The translations under genes were made by a program, and so were the position numbers. Positions 35,129 through 44,679 of a DNA stretch of 64,000 bases are shown in pieces (position 1 is the first letter of the stretch; every line of letters starts with the position of its first letter). The DNA comes from Bdellovibrionia bacterium. Its GTDB lineage: Bacteria > Bdellovibrionota > Bdellovibrionia > Bdellovibrionales > JAGQZY01. Location of the stretch: positions 96,437 through 160,436 of the forward strand of contig JAUHWH010000004.1 in NCBI GenBank assembly GCA_030424715.1, written 5' to 3'. The notes under the pieces were generated by a model, which saw nothing but the letters and a program-made list of their open reading frames with translations, was not told where the DNA came from and did not search any database.

Positions 35129-35908
35129 CTATTGAGGTGGTGAAAACTTGAAGGGAAACTCGACGACCCTTCTTGCTCCTTGATAATTTTTAAAACGAAC
35201 TCGACTGATAACCTCAGACAAGCAATTTTGAAAGGCCTCATCAGACGCCGTGCTTTGTAACAGTTGAATCTCGTCGGTTCGTCCCCTCGGCGTGATTGCA
35301 AACCGAAACAGAGCCGTCACCTCTTGGGTTTGCCCTCCGGTTTTTTCGTAATACTTGATGTAACATTTCTCTAAGAAGCGCTGATGCAACTTGAATGTTT
35401 GATCCATTTGGTTTTGTAACAGACTGTCTTCTTTTGACGTTTTTCCGATGACTGTCCCGTCGTTAACGATCGCTTGCGTTGTTTCCGCGAACTTGCGATT
35501 CTCCACGATGAGCTTTTTTATCTCTTTGCCGTCCACCCAAAACAGAATGAGCGGAGAAAGTTCTGATCTTGTCACTTTGCCTTTTTCAACAGAAACGTGA
35601 ATTTTATTGGCCCGCTTATTAAAGAGTAGAGAGCTGCTCTCACCAATAGTGATCGCTTCTTGCCCGAGTTTCAACTTAAGGGAGCTATTGAACCCGGTTA
35701 GTATTTTTTGGCCGTCATAGATGGATGAATTGAGTTGTGTATTGGTAAAGCTGTCTTGCCACGGCGTTTTACCAAGGACCATTCCATCAACAGAAACCAC
35801 TTGTCCGAGACGCTCTCGATCCTTGGGCTCGAACAAAAAGCTGTCACCGTAAAAAAACAAGTAGACGAGTAACCCAAGCAAAAAAAGAAGAACGGAGGTT
35901 CTTAGCAT
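35129..35908 (-). CDS. Membrane-anchored FecR/AgmX-like protein
   Basis: One N-terminal transmembrane helix (VLLFLLGLLVYLFFYG). Residues about 35-130 have the FecR pattern (GQ-x-V-x-G, IYDGQKILTGFNSSLKLKL, then GESS and VEKGKV). The last 90 residues look like the AgmX/PglI C-terminal domain: FRFAITPRGRTDEIQLLQST, a Cys-x-x-x-V-I-x-R-hR-F helix and a final FPFKFS. AgmX-type tails are known from gliding motility proteins of myxobacteria and resemble the TonB C-terminal fold. It is encoded downstream of secG. Confidence 0.75.
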   Translation of the reverse strand: MLRTSVLLFLLGLLVYLFFYGDSFLFEPKDRERLGQVVSVDGMVLGKTPWQDSFTNTQLNSSIYDGQKILTGFNSSLKLKLGQEAITIGESSSLLFNKRANKIHVSVEKGKVTRSELSPLILFWVDGKEIKKLIVENRKFAETTQAIVNDGTVIGKTSKEDSLLQNQMDQTFKLHQRFLEKCYIKYYEKTGGQTQEVTALFRFAITPRGRTDEIQLLQSTASDEAFQNCLSEVISRVRFKNYQGARRVVEFPFKFSPPQ

Positions 35909-35923
35909 GGGGCTGAGTTGAAA

Positions 35924-36268
35924 CTACTCGGGGGAGGATTCTTCAGAAGGAGCCACGGTCTCTTGCTGAGGCGCTGCTTCGATTTTGGATTCAGTGGCCG
36001 CCGGAACGTTCATTGAATCAAGAACACTGTCGCTTTTGGGCTTGATGAAAATAGTCATTGCAATGCAAGACGCTGCAAAGATCACAGCCACGCCGCGGGT
36101 CACCTTTGCCAAAAAGCTAGGCGCTCCCGTCGCTCCAAAAAGAGAGTTGGATCCGCCACCGCCGCCGAACATACCACCAGCGCCGCCACCCTTAGGGTCT
36201 TGAATAAGAACAAGAATCACCAAAAAAACAGAAAGCACCACATGGACAAGGGCCAAAATAGAAACCAT
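35924..36268 (-). CDS. secG: Protein translocase subunit SecG
   Basis: The ATG at 36268 has AAGGAG six bases upstream. The 114-residue protein has two transmembrane helices (LALVHVVLSVFLVILVLIQ and GVAVIFAASCIAMTIFI) with the conserved Q-D-P-K-G-GG linker and a Gly-rich loop before FGATG, as in SecG. It joins SecYE in the inner membrane and speeds protein export. The tail is longer than in E. coli and rich in Ala, Glu and Pro. Confidence 0.94.
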   Translation of the reverse strand: MVSILALVHVVLSVFLVILVLIQDPKGGGAGGMFGGGGGSNSLFGATGAPSFLAKVTRGVAVIFAASCIAMTIFIKPKSDSVLDSMNVPAATESKIEAAPQQETVAPSEESSPE

Positions 36269-36339
36269 TACCAACTCCTTACAAAGAGCCATCAATATAT
36301 GTGTGTCGAAAAGGGGAGTCTAGTCTTTTTTACAGGGCA

Positions 36340-37278
36340 TCATGCTGATTTCTTCAGCGAACTTTGAACTTCTAATTTCCAAGTCATTGCGAGTAGTTGA
36401 GCCGTAATCTCTGCAATTTTGATATCAAAGAATGAGAGCTTTTTGCAATCTTTAGGCATTCGTATGGAGAGACAGCCCATCAGGTCGCCCTCTTTTTTTA
36501 GGGGAAGAATCATCATGGAATCGAACTGTATGGTCTTCACTTCGTGTTTAACAAAGGACATGCGTTGGTCCTTTTCGAGGCTTTCAATAAACAATCCCTT
36601 CTCTGTTCTAAGGACATATTGCAGCTCTGGATATTTCTCCAGGTCCAAGGATAAGCCCTTTAAACCCTCTTCGTCACTGGAGCGCAGCACTTGGATTTTG
36701 TCTCTTTCAGGTGTGGTGCCAACCACAGAGACACGCACCGCTTTAAGGGCTAAAGAAACCATTTTGGCTAGTTCAAAACGCAGGTCGCTCACTTCTTTAT
36801 TCTGATTGATGGCAGCCACTAAGAGAGAGATCATTTCGAAATAGTTTTTTACTTGGGCATCGTTTTGCTTAGAAATATTGCTAAAATTGTAGCGTTTGGT
36901 TTGAGCCAAGAGTGCCAGCCTTTGCAGCACATCAATCATTTGAACAGGCTTGACCAAAAAGTCGGATGCGCCGGCTTCGAGGCAGCTGCGCACGTTCAAC
37001 TCGGCGTTGTGTTCAGACATCACCACAACTTGAATGCCGCCTTGTCCGGTTAAACCTTTTTCATTCAAAAACTTAAGAGTGCTCTGGGCATAGGAGCCCG
37101 GAAACAAGAGGTCGATGAGTAAAAAGTGTGGGCGCCACTCGAGTAAGGTCTTTTGCAGCAAGTAGTTGGTATTTATAACTTTTGTTTTAAAGCCGCTCTC
37201 TTGCAAATAGCGGGCGATTCGCCCCGATAGGGTGTTGTTACCATCTGCAATAAGAACTCGAATTTCTTTTAGCTCCAT
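36340..37278 (-). CDS. Response regulator with REC and GAF-like domains
   Basis: A 312-residue protein. Residues 1-125 are a receiver domain, with Asp56 (LLIDLLFPG) as phosphate acceptor and the conserved Lys in FLVKPVQ. The usual acidic pair at the start is only A-D, but Asp12 remains. Residues about 140-300 resemble a GAF domain (FDSMMILPLKKEGDLMGCLSI, then FFDIKIAEITAQLLAM, shown in part). There is no DNA-binding domain, so it probably signals through a partner. No sensor kinase is encoded next to it. It is divergent from tmk. Confidence 0.85.
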   Translation of the reverse strand: MELKEIRVLIADGNNTLSGRIARYLQESGFKTKVINTNYLLQKTLLEWRPHFLLIDLLFPGSYAQSTLKFLNEKGLTGQGGIQVVVMSEHNAELNVRSCLEAGASDFLVKPVQMIDVLQRLALLAQTKRYNFSNISKQNDAQVKNYFEMISLLVAAINQNKEVSDLRFELAKMVSLALKAVRVSVVGTTPERDKIQVLRSSDEEGLKGLSLDLEKYPELQYVLRTEKGLFIESLEKDQRMSFVKHEVKTIQFDSMMILPLKKEGDLMGCLSIRMPKDCKKLSFFDIKIAEITAQLLAMTWKLEVQSSLKKSA

Positions 37279-37441
37279 CGTTTACTTATCGGTGTTTCAG
37301 GGCGTTTATTGAGTTTTTTGGGGGACTTACCCATGAATACTCGACCAGAGGCGAGGTCGTGGCTTGTATCGGGGCGACTGACGCTTTGCTTAAGTCTGGA
37401 AATATCGTGACACTGCGCCGAGAGAGGGCAACACCTAAGGG

Positions 37442-38077
37442 ATGCCATTTGTCGTTTTTGAGGGGCTTGATGCCTCAGGTAAATCCACCTTAATTAACAA
37501 AGTTCGCGATTCCTTGGAGGGGGCACAACACTCCTGTGTTTTTTTACGAGATCCAGGCACAACGGCTCTCGGAGAAAAGCTGCGAAAAATCATATTGTCC
37601 ACTGAAGGTGAAGCGCCAGTGCCGCGAGCCGAAACTCTTCTCTATCAAGCCGCGAGAGTGCAGATGGTTGAGAAGAATATCTTACCGGCTTTGCAACAGA
37701 ACCAGTGGGTGCTGTGTGATCGCTTTTACTCAAGCACCGTGGCTTTTCAGGCTTTCGCCAGAGGCCTGAACCTAGATGATATCGAACATCTCAATCATTT
37801 TGTGGCTAGTGACTGCGAGCCTGACTTGTTTGTGTTTCTAGATATTAGCGTTGACGAAAGTCAAAGGCGCAAAGAAAACCGCGCCAGTGATTTGGGAGTG
37901 GCGCAAGATCGTATGGAGAAAGAGGCGATTTCGTTTCAAGAAAAAGTTCGAGAAGGCTATTTGTATCAAGCCCGGAAGCACGCCCAACGTTGGTTGGTGC
38001 TCGACGGAACCCAACCCCCCGAGACCTTGGTAACATCTGTTCTCGATGAGATGAAGAGGCGACAATGGCTGGGATGA
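37442..38077 (+). CDS. tmk: Thymidylate kinase
   Basis: A 211-residue enzyme that makes dTDP from dTMP. FEGLDASGKST is the P-loop, LRDPGTTALGEKLR the region of E. coli-type R-[ED]-P-G-G-T (here RDPGTT), and CDRFYSSTVAFQ the D-R-x motif that binds the base. The lid is LGVAQDRME. AAGGG lies just before the ATG, at a short distance. It overlaps holB by 13 bases, a pair conserved in many bacteria. Confidence 0.93.
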   Translation: MPFVVFEGLDASGKSTLINKVRDSLEGAQHSCVFLRDPGTTALGEKLRKIILSTEGEAPVPRAETLLYQAARVQMVEKNILPALQQNQWVLCDRFYSSTVAFQAFARGLNLDDIEHLNHFVASDCEPDLFVFLDISVDESQRRKENRASDLGVAQDRMEKEAISFQEKVREGYLYQARKHAQRWLVLDGTQPPETLVTSVLDEMKRRQWLG

Positions 38078-38991
38078 TGGAGCAGCTGGTTGGGCATCAA
38101 GAACAAAAGAACTGGTTGCTACAGCAATCGGCCAAGGGTGAATTGCCTTCGTCGTTGATTTTTCAGGGGTCGTCGGGCATTGGCAAAAAGTTTCTAGCGA
38201 AGGCCCTTCTGCAAACCATCAACTGCACAAAGGTGAGTGATGGTGCTTGTGGTCTTTGTTCCGACTGTGTTCGAGTGGCAGAAAATAAAAATGAACTGAT
38301 ACATATCATTGAACCCGAGGGTAAAAAGAATATCGGTGTTGATCAGGTTCGAGAAACTCGCGCGTTTCTATCTCTCCGTTCGATGAAGCCGGCGCGGTTT
38401 ATTATTATTGACCCAGCGGACAAGCTGACCGTGGCCGCCGCCAACTCTTTACTCAAAGTTCTTGAAGAGGCTCCGGAGAAGACTTTTTTTATTCTCATCA
38501 CTGAAAAGATGCGAAGTTTGCTACCGACCATCCGGTCCCGCTCTCATATTTTAAAATTCACCGACCTGACACGCGACGAACTGTCACAAACCCAAGAGTT
38601 TGATGAGGTGGCATTAAGTTGGTCCGACGGACGACTCCATCAAGCACAAGACTTACAAGACAAAAAAATGGTCGATCAACTGAACGACAGTTTACAATTT
38701 CTCTATGCTTTGATCTGTGAGTCACCACAGGACTGGAAAAAGAAAGCCCCTTGGTTTTTTAGTGACGATGCCACGCGAGATTTCACTTTCAATGTTTGGA
38801 AACAAGCATTGGAAAAGCGACTTTACAACACAGGTGAAAATTTGGACTGGTTGCCAGAGCAGCCCCAACACCTGAGTGGTTTGTTTGAAACAATGGAATC
38901 TCTTAAGGGTGACTTAGCAGCCAATATGGATAAGCTTTTGGCCATTGAAGGCTTTTATTACAAAGCGAGATCCTTGGAGTTATACCAGTGA
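38065..38991 (+). CDS. holB: DNA polymerase III subunit delta'
   Basis: A 308-residue AAA+ clamp-loader subunit. GHQEQKNWL, FQGSSGIGKK, a Cys cluster (CTKVSDGACGLCSDC) that binds zinc, LLKVLEEAP and IRSRSHILKF in sensor-1 position fit HolB. The P-loop lacks the final T/S of active ATPases, as in known delta' subunits, which are not ATPases. It overlaps tmk before and tatD after (GTGA). Confidence 0.92.
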   Translation: MAGMMEQLVGHQEQKNWLLQQSAKGELPSSLIFQGSSGIGKKFLAKALLQTINCTKVSDGACGLCSDCVRVAENKNELIHIIEPEGKKNIGVDQVRETRAFLSLRSMKPARFIIIDPADKLTVAAANSLLKVLEEAPEKTFFILITEKMRSLLPTIRSRSHILKFTDLTRDELSQTQEFDEVALSWSDGRLHQAQDLQDKKMVDQLNDSLQFLYALICESPQDWKKKAPWFFSDDATRDFTFNVWKQALEKRLYNTGENLDWLPEQPQHLSGLFETMESLKGDLAANMDKLLAIEGFYYKARSLELYQ

Positions 38992-39803
38992 AAGAACTTC
39001 CCAGTGAATTCAGCGAACAAGCTATCAAAGATATCGGATGGACGGATGTTCATACCCATCTTAATTTTTTAGAGATCTCGCCGGAGCAAGCGATCGCAGA
39101 GGCCAACGCCAAGGGCGTGAATCGCTTTATTACCATTGGTACCGAGCCTGCGGATTTTTCTGTGGTGCTCGATTTGGCCGAGAAGTTCGCACCCCAGGTT
39201 TTTTGCACCCTTGGTGTTCACCCCCATGAAGGCAAAGTTTACGACGATGGGGTCGAAAGCTTTTTGCGCAATCACTTGAGCAATCCACGGGTGGTGGCGG
39301 TTGGAGAGATCGGCCTCGACTACTATTATGACAACTCACCAAGAGAAGAGCAGCTCGATGCTTTCCGCAAGCAACTTCTTCTGGCAGAGGCTTTTCAACT
39401 GCCGGTGGAGATTCACACTCGTGACGCTGAGGACGACACCATTGTCATTCTTCGTGAATTCAAAGGGCGGGTGAAGGGCTTAATCCATTGTTTTACCGGC
39501 ACCCAAGCCTTGGCGACGGCGGCGCTCGATTGTGGATTCAATATCTCTTTTAGTGGGGTGGTGACGTTCAAGAAGGCTGATGAGTTGAGAGAGGTTTGCA
39601 AAAACACCCCTTTGGACCGTATGCACGTCGAAACCGATGCTCCCTTCTTGGCCCCGGTCCCTGTGCGGGGGCAAAAGAATCGCCCGGACAATGTGTTGTG
39701 GGTTGCCCACCGAGTGGCCCAACTCAAAGGCGTCGATCTGCAGACTTTCTGCCAACAGATGAAGAAGAATGCCGAAGAAATCTTTCCAAGACTCACTCTT
39801 TAA
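38988..39803 (+). CDS. tatD: TatD-family metal-dependent deoxyribonuclease
   Basis: A 271-residue TIM-barrel hydrolase. DVHTHLNF (His22, His24), VGEIGLDYYY, EIHTRDA, LIHCFTG and HVETDAPFLAP are the ordered metal-site motifs of TatD. Such enzymes degrade DNA from the 3' end and act in repair and DNA turnover. It starts by GTG inside the stop of holB, giving the common tmk-holB-tatD order. Confidence 0.93.
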   Translation: MKELPSEFSEQAIKDIGWTDVHTHLNFLEISPEQAIAEANAKGVNRFITIGTEPADFSVVLDLAEKFAPQVFCTLGVHPHEGKVYDDGVESFLRNHLSNPRVVAVGEIGLDYYYDNSPREEQLDAFRKQLLLAEAFQLPVEIHTRDAEDDTIVILREFKGRVKGLIHCFTGTQALATAALDCGFNISFSGVVTFKKADELREVCKNTPLDRMHVETDAPFLAPVPVRGQKNRPDNVLWVAHRVAQLKGVDLQTFCQQMKKNAEEIFPRLTL

Positions 39804-39898
39804 CAGAGATTGCCAGGTCGACCGCTCTCAGGATGTGACGCTGATCGCTATTTGTGAGTGAGGAAGTAGCCTTTTGTACTCTTTTCAACCTCTCTGCG

Positions 39899-39925
39899 AC
39901 CAGAGCGAAGCTCGCTTGCTGGTTG
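39899..39925 (+). other. Hairpin in the gap before gap
   Basis: A stem built of ACCAG/CTGGT around AGCGA/TCGCT with a three-base loop, without a T-run. It may be an attenuator or a weak terminator for the tatD operon. The rest of the 283-base gap shows no gene. Confidence 0.35.
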
Positions 39926-40025
39926 GAAAGACCTTCCCTTTCTGGTGCCTCCCCCCACTGTGTTTTCTTTTCGGGTCAATCTCCTCGGGGGCCTGCCGAG
40001 CCCCTCTCCCTGAGCCAGTGGAAAG

Positions 40026-40054
40026 TTGACTCTGTGCAAGACAATCGATAAGAC
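40026..40054 (+). promoter_or_regulatory. Possible promoter of the glycolytic operon
   Basis: TTGACT at 40026-40031 is followed 17 bases later by TAAGAC, a weak -10. The gap gene starts at 40087, with AAGGAG eight bases before its ATG. Confidence 0.45.
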
Positions 40055-40086
40055 TGCGGAACAAAAGAATAAATCAAGGAGATCCC

Positions 40087-41094
40087 ATGTCCCAGAAGCT
40101 ACGTGTTGGTATTAATGGTTTTGGTCGAATCGGTCGTATTTTATTTCGGCATGGATTTGATGATTTCGATATCGTTGGTGTGAACAACGGCTCTGGAAAC
40201 ACAGAAACCCAGGCCCATTTTTTAAAATACGACAGTGCTCACGGACGTTTTGGTAAAAAGGTGGAGTGGGATGAGAAAAGCCTGACCGTTGATAACAAGA
40301 AAATTCCTTTTGCTTTCGAAAAAGACCCCTCTAAAATCCCTTGGGGCGACTGGGGTGCCGACATTGTGTTTGAGTGCACTGGGGTGTTCAAGGACTCAGC
40401 GGCCAACCAAAAACATATCGATGCTGGCGCCAAAAAAGTGATCGTTTCAGCGCCTGCGAAGGTAGATGCGACATTTGTCTACGGGATCAATCATAAAGAC
40501 TATGACCCATCAAAACATCATGTGGTGAGTAACGCCTCTTGCACGACCAACTGTTTGGCACCTGTTGCCAAAGTCTTAAACGACAATTTCGGTATTGAGT
40601 CTGCTTTAATGACCACTGTTCACTCCTACACCAATGATCAACGGGTCTTAGACTCCACTCACAAAGATTTACGACGAGCCCGAGCGGCTGCGGTCTCAAT
40701 GATTCCGACCTCCACTGGTGCTGCGGCTGCCGTGGGCCTGGTGATGCCTGAGCTGGATGGCAAGATTCACGGAATGGCCGTTCGTGTTCCGACTCCTAAT
40801 GTGAGCTTGGTTGATCTCGTGGCTAACTTAAAAAAAGAGACCACCGCTGAGGCGGTGAACGAAGCTTTCGTGAAAGCTTCGGAAGGTGAACTGAAGAATG
40901 TATTGGCCACGACCATGGACTCTGTGGTGAGCGTCGATATGAATGGCGTGAAAGACAGTTCCATCGTAGACATGCAGGTGACTTCGGTCATGGGTGGTAA
41001 GATGGTCAAGGTCATGTCGTGGTACGATAACGAAGTGGGCTTTTCTTGTCGTATGTTGGACCTTGCCGCCTACATGGCGAAGCAGGGCTTCTAA
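40087..41094 (+). CDS. gap: Glyceraldehyde-3-phosphate dehydrogenase
   Basis: A 335-residue NAD-dependent enzyme of glycolysis that oxidises glyceraldehyde-3-phosphate to 1,3-bisphosphoglycerate. VGINGFGRIGR (NAD-binding), the active site SNASCTTNCLAP with its Cys, TTVHSYTNDQ with its His and the C-terminal SWYDNEVGFSCR are all intact. AAGGAG precedes the ATG. The next gene, pgk, starts within its stop codon (TAATG). Confidence 0.97.
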   Translation: MSQKLRVGINGFGRIGRILFRHGFDDFDIVGVNNGSGNTETQAHFLKYDSAHGRFGKKVEWDEKSLTVDNKKIPFAFEKDPSKIPWGDWGADIVFECTGVFKDSAANQKHIDAGAKKVIVSAPAKVDATFVYGINHKDYDPSKHHVVSNASCTTNCLAPVAKVLNDNFGIESALMTTVHSYTNDQRVLDSTHKDLRRARAAAVSMIPTSTGAAAAVGLVMPELDGKIHGMAVRVPTPNVSLVDLVANLKKETTAEAVNEAFVKASEGELKNVLATTMDSVVSVDMNGVKDSSIVDMQVTSVMGGKMVKVMSWYDNEVGFSCRMLDLAAYMAKQGF

Positions 41095-42314
41095 TGGCAG
41101 TAAAATCGTATTTGGATTTAAAAACCATGGATCTAAAAGGGCAACGGGTGTTCTTGCGACTGGATCTCAACGTACCATTAAAGGATGGCAAGGTTTTAGA
41201 CGAAAACCGAATCAAAGCCGCACTGCCGACCTTAAGATTTTTAACAGAGAGCGGTGCTAAAGTGGTGATTGCCTCCCATCTTGGGCGTCCAAAAACCGCC
41301 GAAGATTTCAAGAAACTCTCTCTGGAACCGGTGGCCGAGTGCCTGAACAAAGAGGGCTTTGAGGTGCTGTTGATGGACTCGCCCGATTCAGAAGCGCCTC
41401 TAGAACTTCTGAAGTCGCTGACCGGAAGTCAGGTCATTCTTTTGGAGAACCTTCGTTTTACTGATGGTGAAACAAAGAACTCTCAGGTTCTTGCTGCCAA
41501 GTGGGCTCGTTATACTGACATCTACGTTAATGATGCTTTTGGTGCTTGTCATCGTGCCCATGCCAGTATTCATGCGATTGCCCAATTAGTTCCACGACGA
41601 TGTTTCGGTTTCTTGATCGAAAAAGAAATGAAGGCTCTAAAAACCATTAAAGACAATCCAGCTCGCCCATTCTATATCCTAACGGGTGGGAGTAAGGTCT
41701 CAGACAAAATTCCATTGCTCGAAACCTTCGCCGACAAAATGGATGGAGTGATCATAGGGGGAGCTATGGCCTATACTTTTTTGAAGGCCGACGGAATTCC
41801 TGTGGGACGCTCCAAAATTGAACAAGACTTTGTTTCGAAGGCCGGGAGTTTTCTCAACCGCATGAGAACGAATGGTCGACAAGTATTGCTGCCCATTGAT
41901 CATATCCTTGTCGATGACTTCGGTAGCGATGATTTTACTGTGAGTGACGGATCAGCCATTCCTGAAGGGAAGATGGCCTTGGATATCGGACCCAAAACAC
42001 AGAAACTCTATGCTGAGGCTCTCAAAGAAGCGCGTAGTGTTTTTTGGAATGGTCCAATGGGAGTCTATGAGCGTGCTCCTTTTGCAGCGGGGTCCATTGC
42101 TATGGCAAGAGCCATGGCGGAGACAGAGGCTTTTACAGTTATCGGCGGTGGAGACTCTGCGGCTGCAGCCATTGACTCTGGATTTGCTGATAAAATCGAT
42201 CATATCTCCACTGGCGGTGGCGCCAGTCTTGAATTTATCCAAGGTTCACAATTGCCGGGACTCGAGGTTTTACAAGTTCGCAAACCTGAGGAAGTCGAGG
42301 AGGACGAACTATGA
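41094..42314 (+). CDS. pgk: Phosphoglycerate kinase
   Basis: A 406-residue enzyme that makes ATP from 1,3-bisphosphoglycerate. The start at 41094 overlaps the stop of gap by one base; a longer frame upstream lies inside gap. RLDLNVPL near the N terminus, ASHLGRPK, LLENLRF, FWNGPMGVYE and IGGGDSAAA are the substrate- and nucleotide-binding motifs. It is translated together with gap and tpiA. Confidence 0.96.
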   Translation: MAVKSYLDLKTMDLKGQRVFLRLDLNVPLKDGKVLDENRIKAALPTLRFLTESGAKVVIASHLGRPKTAEDFKKLSLEPVAECLNKEGFEVLLMDSPDSEAPLELLKSLTGSQVILLENLRFTDGETKNSQVLAAKWARYTDIYVNDAFGACHRAHASIHAIAQLVPRRCFGFLIEKEMKALKTIKDNPARPFYILTGGSKVSDKIPLLETFADKMDGVIIGGAMAYTFLKADGIPVGRSKIEQDFVSKAGSFLNRMRTNGRQVLLPIDHILVDDFGSDDFTVSDGSAIPEGKMALDIGPKTQKLYAEALKEARSVFWNGPMGVYERAPFAAGSIAMARAMAETEAFTVIGGGDSAAAAIDSGFADKIDHISTGGGASLEFIQGSQLPGLEVLQVRKPEEVEEDEL

Positions 42315-43042
42315 GCTTTATAATCGCCGCCAATTGGAAGATGAACAAAGCGCCGCAAGACACGGTAGAATTCTTTGAGACTTTTCGGCAAACGAAAGTC
42401 GCAGATAAGATTAAGACTCTATTTTTCGTGCCTGCCGTGAATGCTCTACCCACATCCCAGGCCGGGGTGAACTGGGGACCGCAAAACATATTTCCCGCGG
42501 CCACGGGAGCTTTCACTGGTGAGAATTCACCCAAGGTGATGGCCGATCTGGGAGCTCGATACGTCTTAGTGGGACACAGTGAACGAAGAAGTTTGTTCTT
42601 CGAAACCGACGAGCAGACCAATATCAAATTACACAGTGCTCAGGAATTTGGATTGAGCCCCATCCTTTGTGTGGGAGAAACTCTCGATGAAAGAAAGCAG
42701 GGCCTCACCCTAGAGGTCTTGCAGCGGCAGTTGGTGACAGGTTTATCAAACCTCACCCCCAGCAACGAGCTTCATATTGCTTATGAACCCGTTTGGGCCA
42801 TCGGCACAGGAGAGGTGGCCACCACCGAGCAGGTCAGTGAAGCCCATCGTTTCATTCGTAAATTCTTGCAGGAGAAGCTGCCCCAACACCACCAGAAGAT
42901 GAATATTCTATATGGCGGTTCGGTGAAGCCTGAGAATGCCAACGAATTATCAAAAACCGCTGAGGTCAGTGGTTTTTTGGTGGGAGGCGCTTCATTAAAG
43001 CCGGATTCTTTCCATGGAATTATTGAGGCCGTTCAGGGATGA
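42311..43042 (+). CDS. tpiA: Triosephosphate isomerase
   Basis: A 243-residue TIM barrel. AANWKMNK (Lys), VGHSERR (His), AYEPVWAIGTG (Glu) and ILYGGSVKP form the active site and phosphate loop. It interconverts dihydroxyacetone phosphate and glyceraldehyde-3-phosphate. It overlaps pgk before and the antiporter gene after, both by ATGA. Confidence 0.96.
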   Translation: MSFIIAANWKMNKAPQDTVEFFETFRQTKVADKIKTLFFVPAVNALPTSQAGVNWGPQNIFPAATGAFTGENSPKVMADLGARYVLVGHSERRSLFFETDEQTNIKLHSAQEFGLSPILCVGETLDERKQGLTLEVLQRQLVTGLSNLTPSNELHIAYEPVWAIGTGEVATTEQVSEAHRFIRKFLQEKLPQHHQKMNILYGGSVKPENANELSKTAEVSGFLVGGASLKPDSFHGIIEAVQG

Positions 43043-44679
43043 GCGCCACCCGAGATAGAAAAACCACAAGGGCTGTTGTGCTGATTTCTCTATCTTTTCT
43101 AGCCACTGTTTTTTTTCTGAAAACACCCGCCGCGGCGACGGCATGGGGCCTGCTGCCGCCAGCCTTGGCAATATTTTTGGCTTTTGTTTCGGGCAGGCTC
43201 AGTGTCAGCCTGGGCTCTGCGGTCTTACTCGGAAGCTTCGTCTCCGTGTATGGGAACACCCAAAATCTGTTGGCCGCGGGCACTGGTGCCTTTGTGAAAA
43301 CGGGGCAGTATTTTTATGGTGCGGCCTCCGAGCCTGGGAATCTCCAAATTCTTGGCTTTGTTTTTTTTATTCTTTCTATGGTTCACATCATGACAGTGTC
43401 CGGAGGGCTACATGCTTTGGTGCGGTCTTTACAGCGATGGATCATAGGACGTCGCTCGGCGGAATTTGTCACGGCATTGTTGGGCTGTCTTATCTTTATC
43501 GATGATTACGCCAACACTATGATCGTGGGGTCCACCATGAAAAAAGTGACCGACAAGTACAAGATCAGTCGAGAAAAGCTGGCCTTCCTTGTTGATGCCA
43601 CCAGCGCCCCCATTGCCGGGGTGGCTCTCGTGAGCACATGGATCGGATATGAAGTTGGACTGTTTTCAGATATGGCCGAGAAGTTTTCTTGGGGTGTGGA
43701 TGGCTATTCGGTTTTTCTCGATGCCCTGCACTTTAGGTTTTACTGTTTTTTAATGCTGTTCTTTGTGTTTGTTAATGTTCTGGTGGGCGTTGATTTTGGT
43801 CCCATGAAAGAATTTGAGAAAAGCCCGATTGCTGAGTCAGGAGACGACGACGAAGAGGCGGGTGGGCATCTTTTATGTGCTATCTTTCCGTTGGGCCTTC
43901 TTCTAACCCTGGTCTTCACCTTGCTCTGGCGTGATGGCGGTGGGTTTGCTCCTGAAAAAAGTGTGTTCAGCCTTACGGATTGGCGCCAAGTTCTGACTCA
44001 GTCGGAAAACGGGATCAGCATATTGTTTGTTTCTTCTTTGATCAGCTACGTTTTGGCTTTTCTTTTGGCTTTGTTCCTATCTAAAAAAGGACTCGGTCAG
44101 TTGGCGAAAACGTTTGTTGATGGAGTCAAAAGTGCATGGCTCCCCATCATGATTTTGGTTTTGGCCTGGTCTTTAAAAGAAGTGTGCGACGATTTGAAAA
44201 CCGGTGAGTTTATAGTCTCTGTGCTAAGTGATCGAGTCAACGCCGCTTGGATGCCCCTCTCTATCTTTGTAGTTTCGGCCATCACCGCCTTCGCAACCGG
44301 AACCAGTTGGGGAACCATGGCGATACTGATTCCGACGGTGACTCCTCTTGCGGTGGCGGTTTCTGGCGGATCCTACGGTATCTATGTGTCTCTTTGCCTG
44401 GCGGCGATCTTAGATGGCGCCATCATGGGGGACCACTGCTCACCGATTTCAGACACAACGATCATGAGTTGTATTTCAACAGAATGTGACTTGCTCAACC
44501 ATGTTAAGACTCAGTTACCCTACAGCATGATCGTAGGTGTTGTCGCCCTTCTATTCGGCTATCTTCCTGTGGGTTTTGGTTTAAGCCTTTCGGCCACTTT
44601 GCCTTTGGCACTGATTTTTATAGTGACGTTGTTTTTGCTTGTGAAGAGCTGGTCGAGAAGAGGGAGATTGATTGTATGA
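43039..44679 (+). CDS. Na+/H+ antiporter, NhaC family
   Basis: A 546-residue inner-membrane protein with about 12 helices. GCLIFIDDYANTMIVGSTM, ATGTSWGTMAILIP and GDHCSPISDTTIMS are the signature motifs of the NhaC superfamily. The first carries the D-D that is needed for ion exchange (inferred). It starts in the stop of tpiA and its own stop holds the start of the next gene, so it is made with the glycolytic enzymes. Confidence 0.9.
   Translation: MSATRDRKTTRAVVLISLSFLATVFFLKTPAAATAWGLLPPALAIFLAFVSGRLSVSLGSAVLLGSFVSVYGNTQNLLAAGTGAFVKTGQYFYGAASEPGNLQILGFVFFILSMVHIMTVSGGLHALVRSLQRWIIGRRSAEFVTALLGCLIFIDDYANTMIVGSTMKKVTDKYKISREKLAFLVDATSAPIAGVALVSTWIGYEVGLFSDMAEKFSWGVDGYSVFLDALHFRFYCFLMLFFVFVNVLVGVDFGPMKEFEKSPIAESGDDDEEAGGHLLCAIFPLGLLLTLVFTLLWRDGGGFAPEKSVFSLTDWRQVLTQSENGISILFVSSLISYVLAFLLALFLSKKGLGQLAKTFVDGVKSAWLPIMILVLAWSLKEVCDDLKTGEFIVSVLSDRVNAAWMPLSIFVVSAITAFATGTSWGTMAILIPTVTPLAVAVSGGSYGIYVSLCLAAILDGAIMGDHCSPISDTTIMSCISTECDLLNHVKTQLPYSMIVGVVALLFGYLPVGFGLSLSATLPLALIFIVTLFLLVKSWSRRGRLIV

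Noticed and set aside
40556-40575. Sigma-54-like TGGCAC...TTGC
   Set aside because: The GG to GC distance is eight, not ten, and it lies inside gap.
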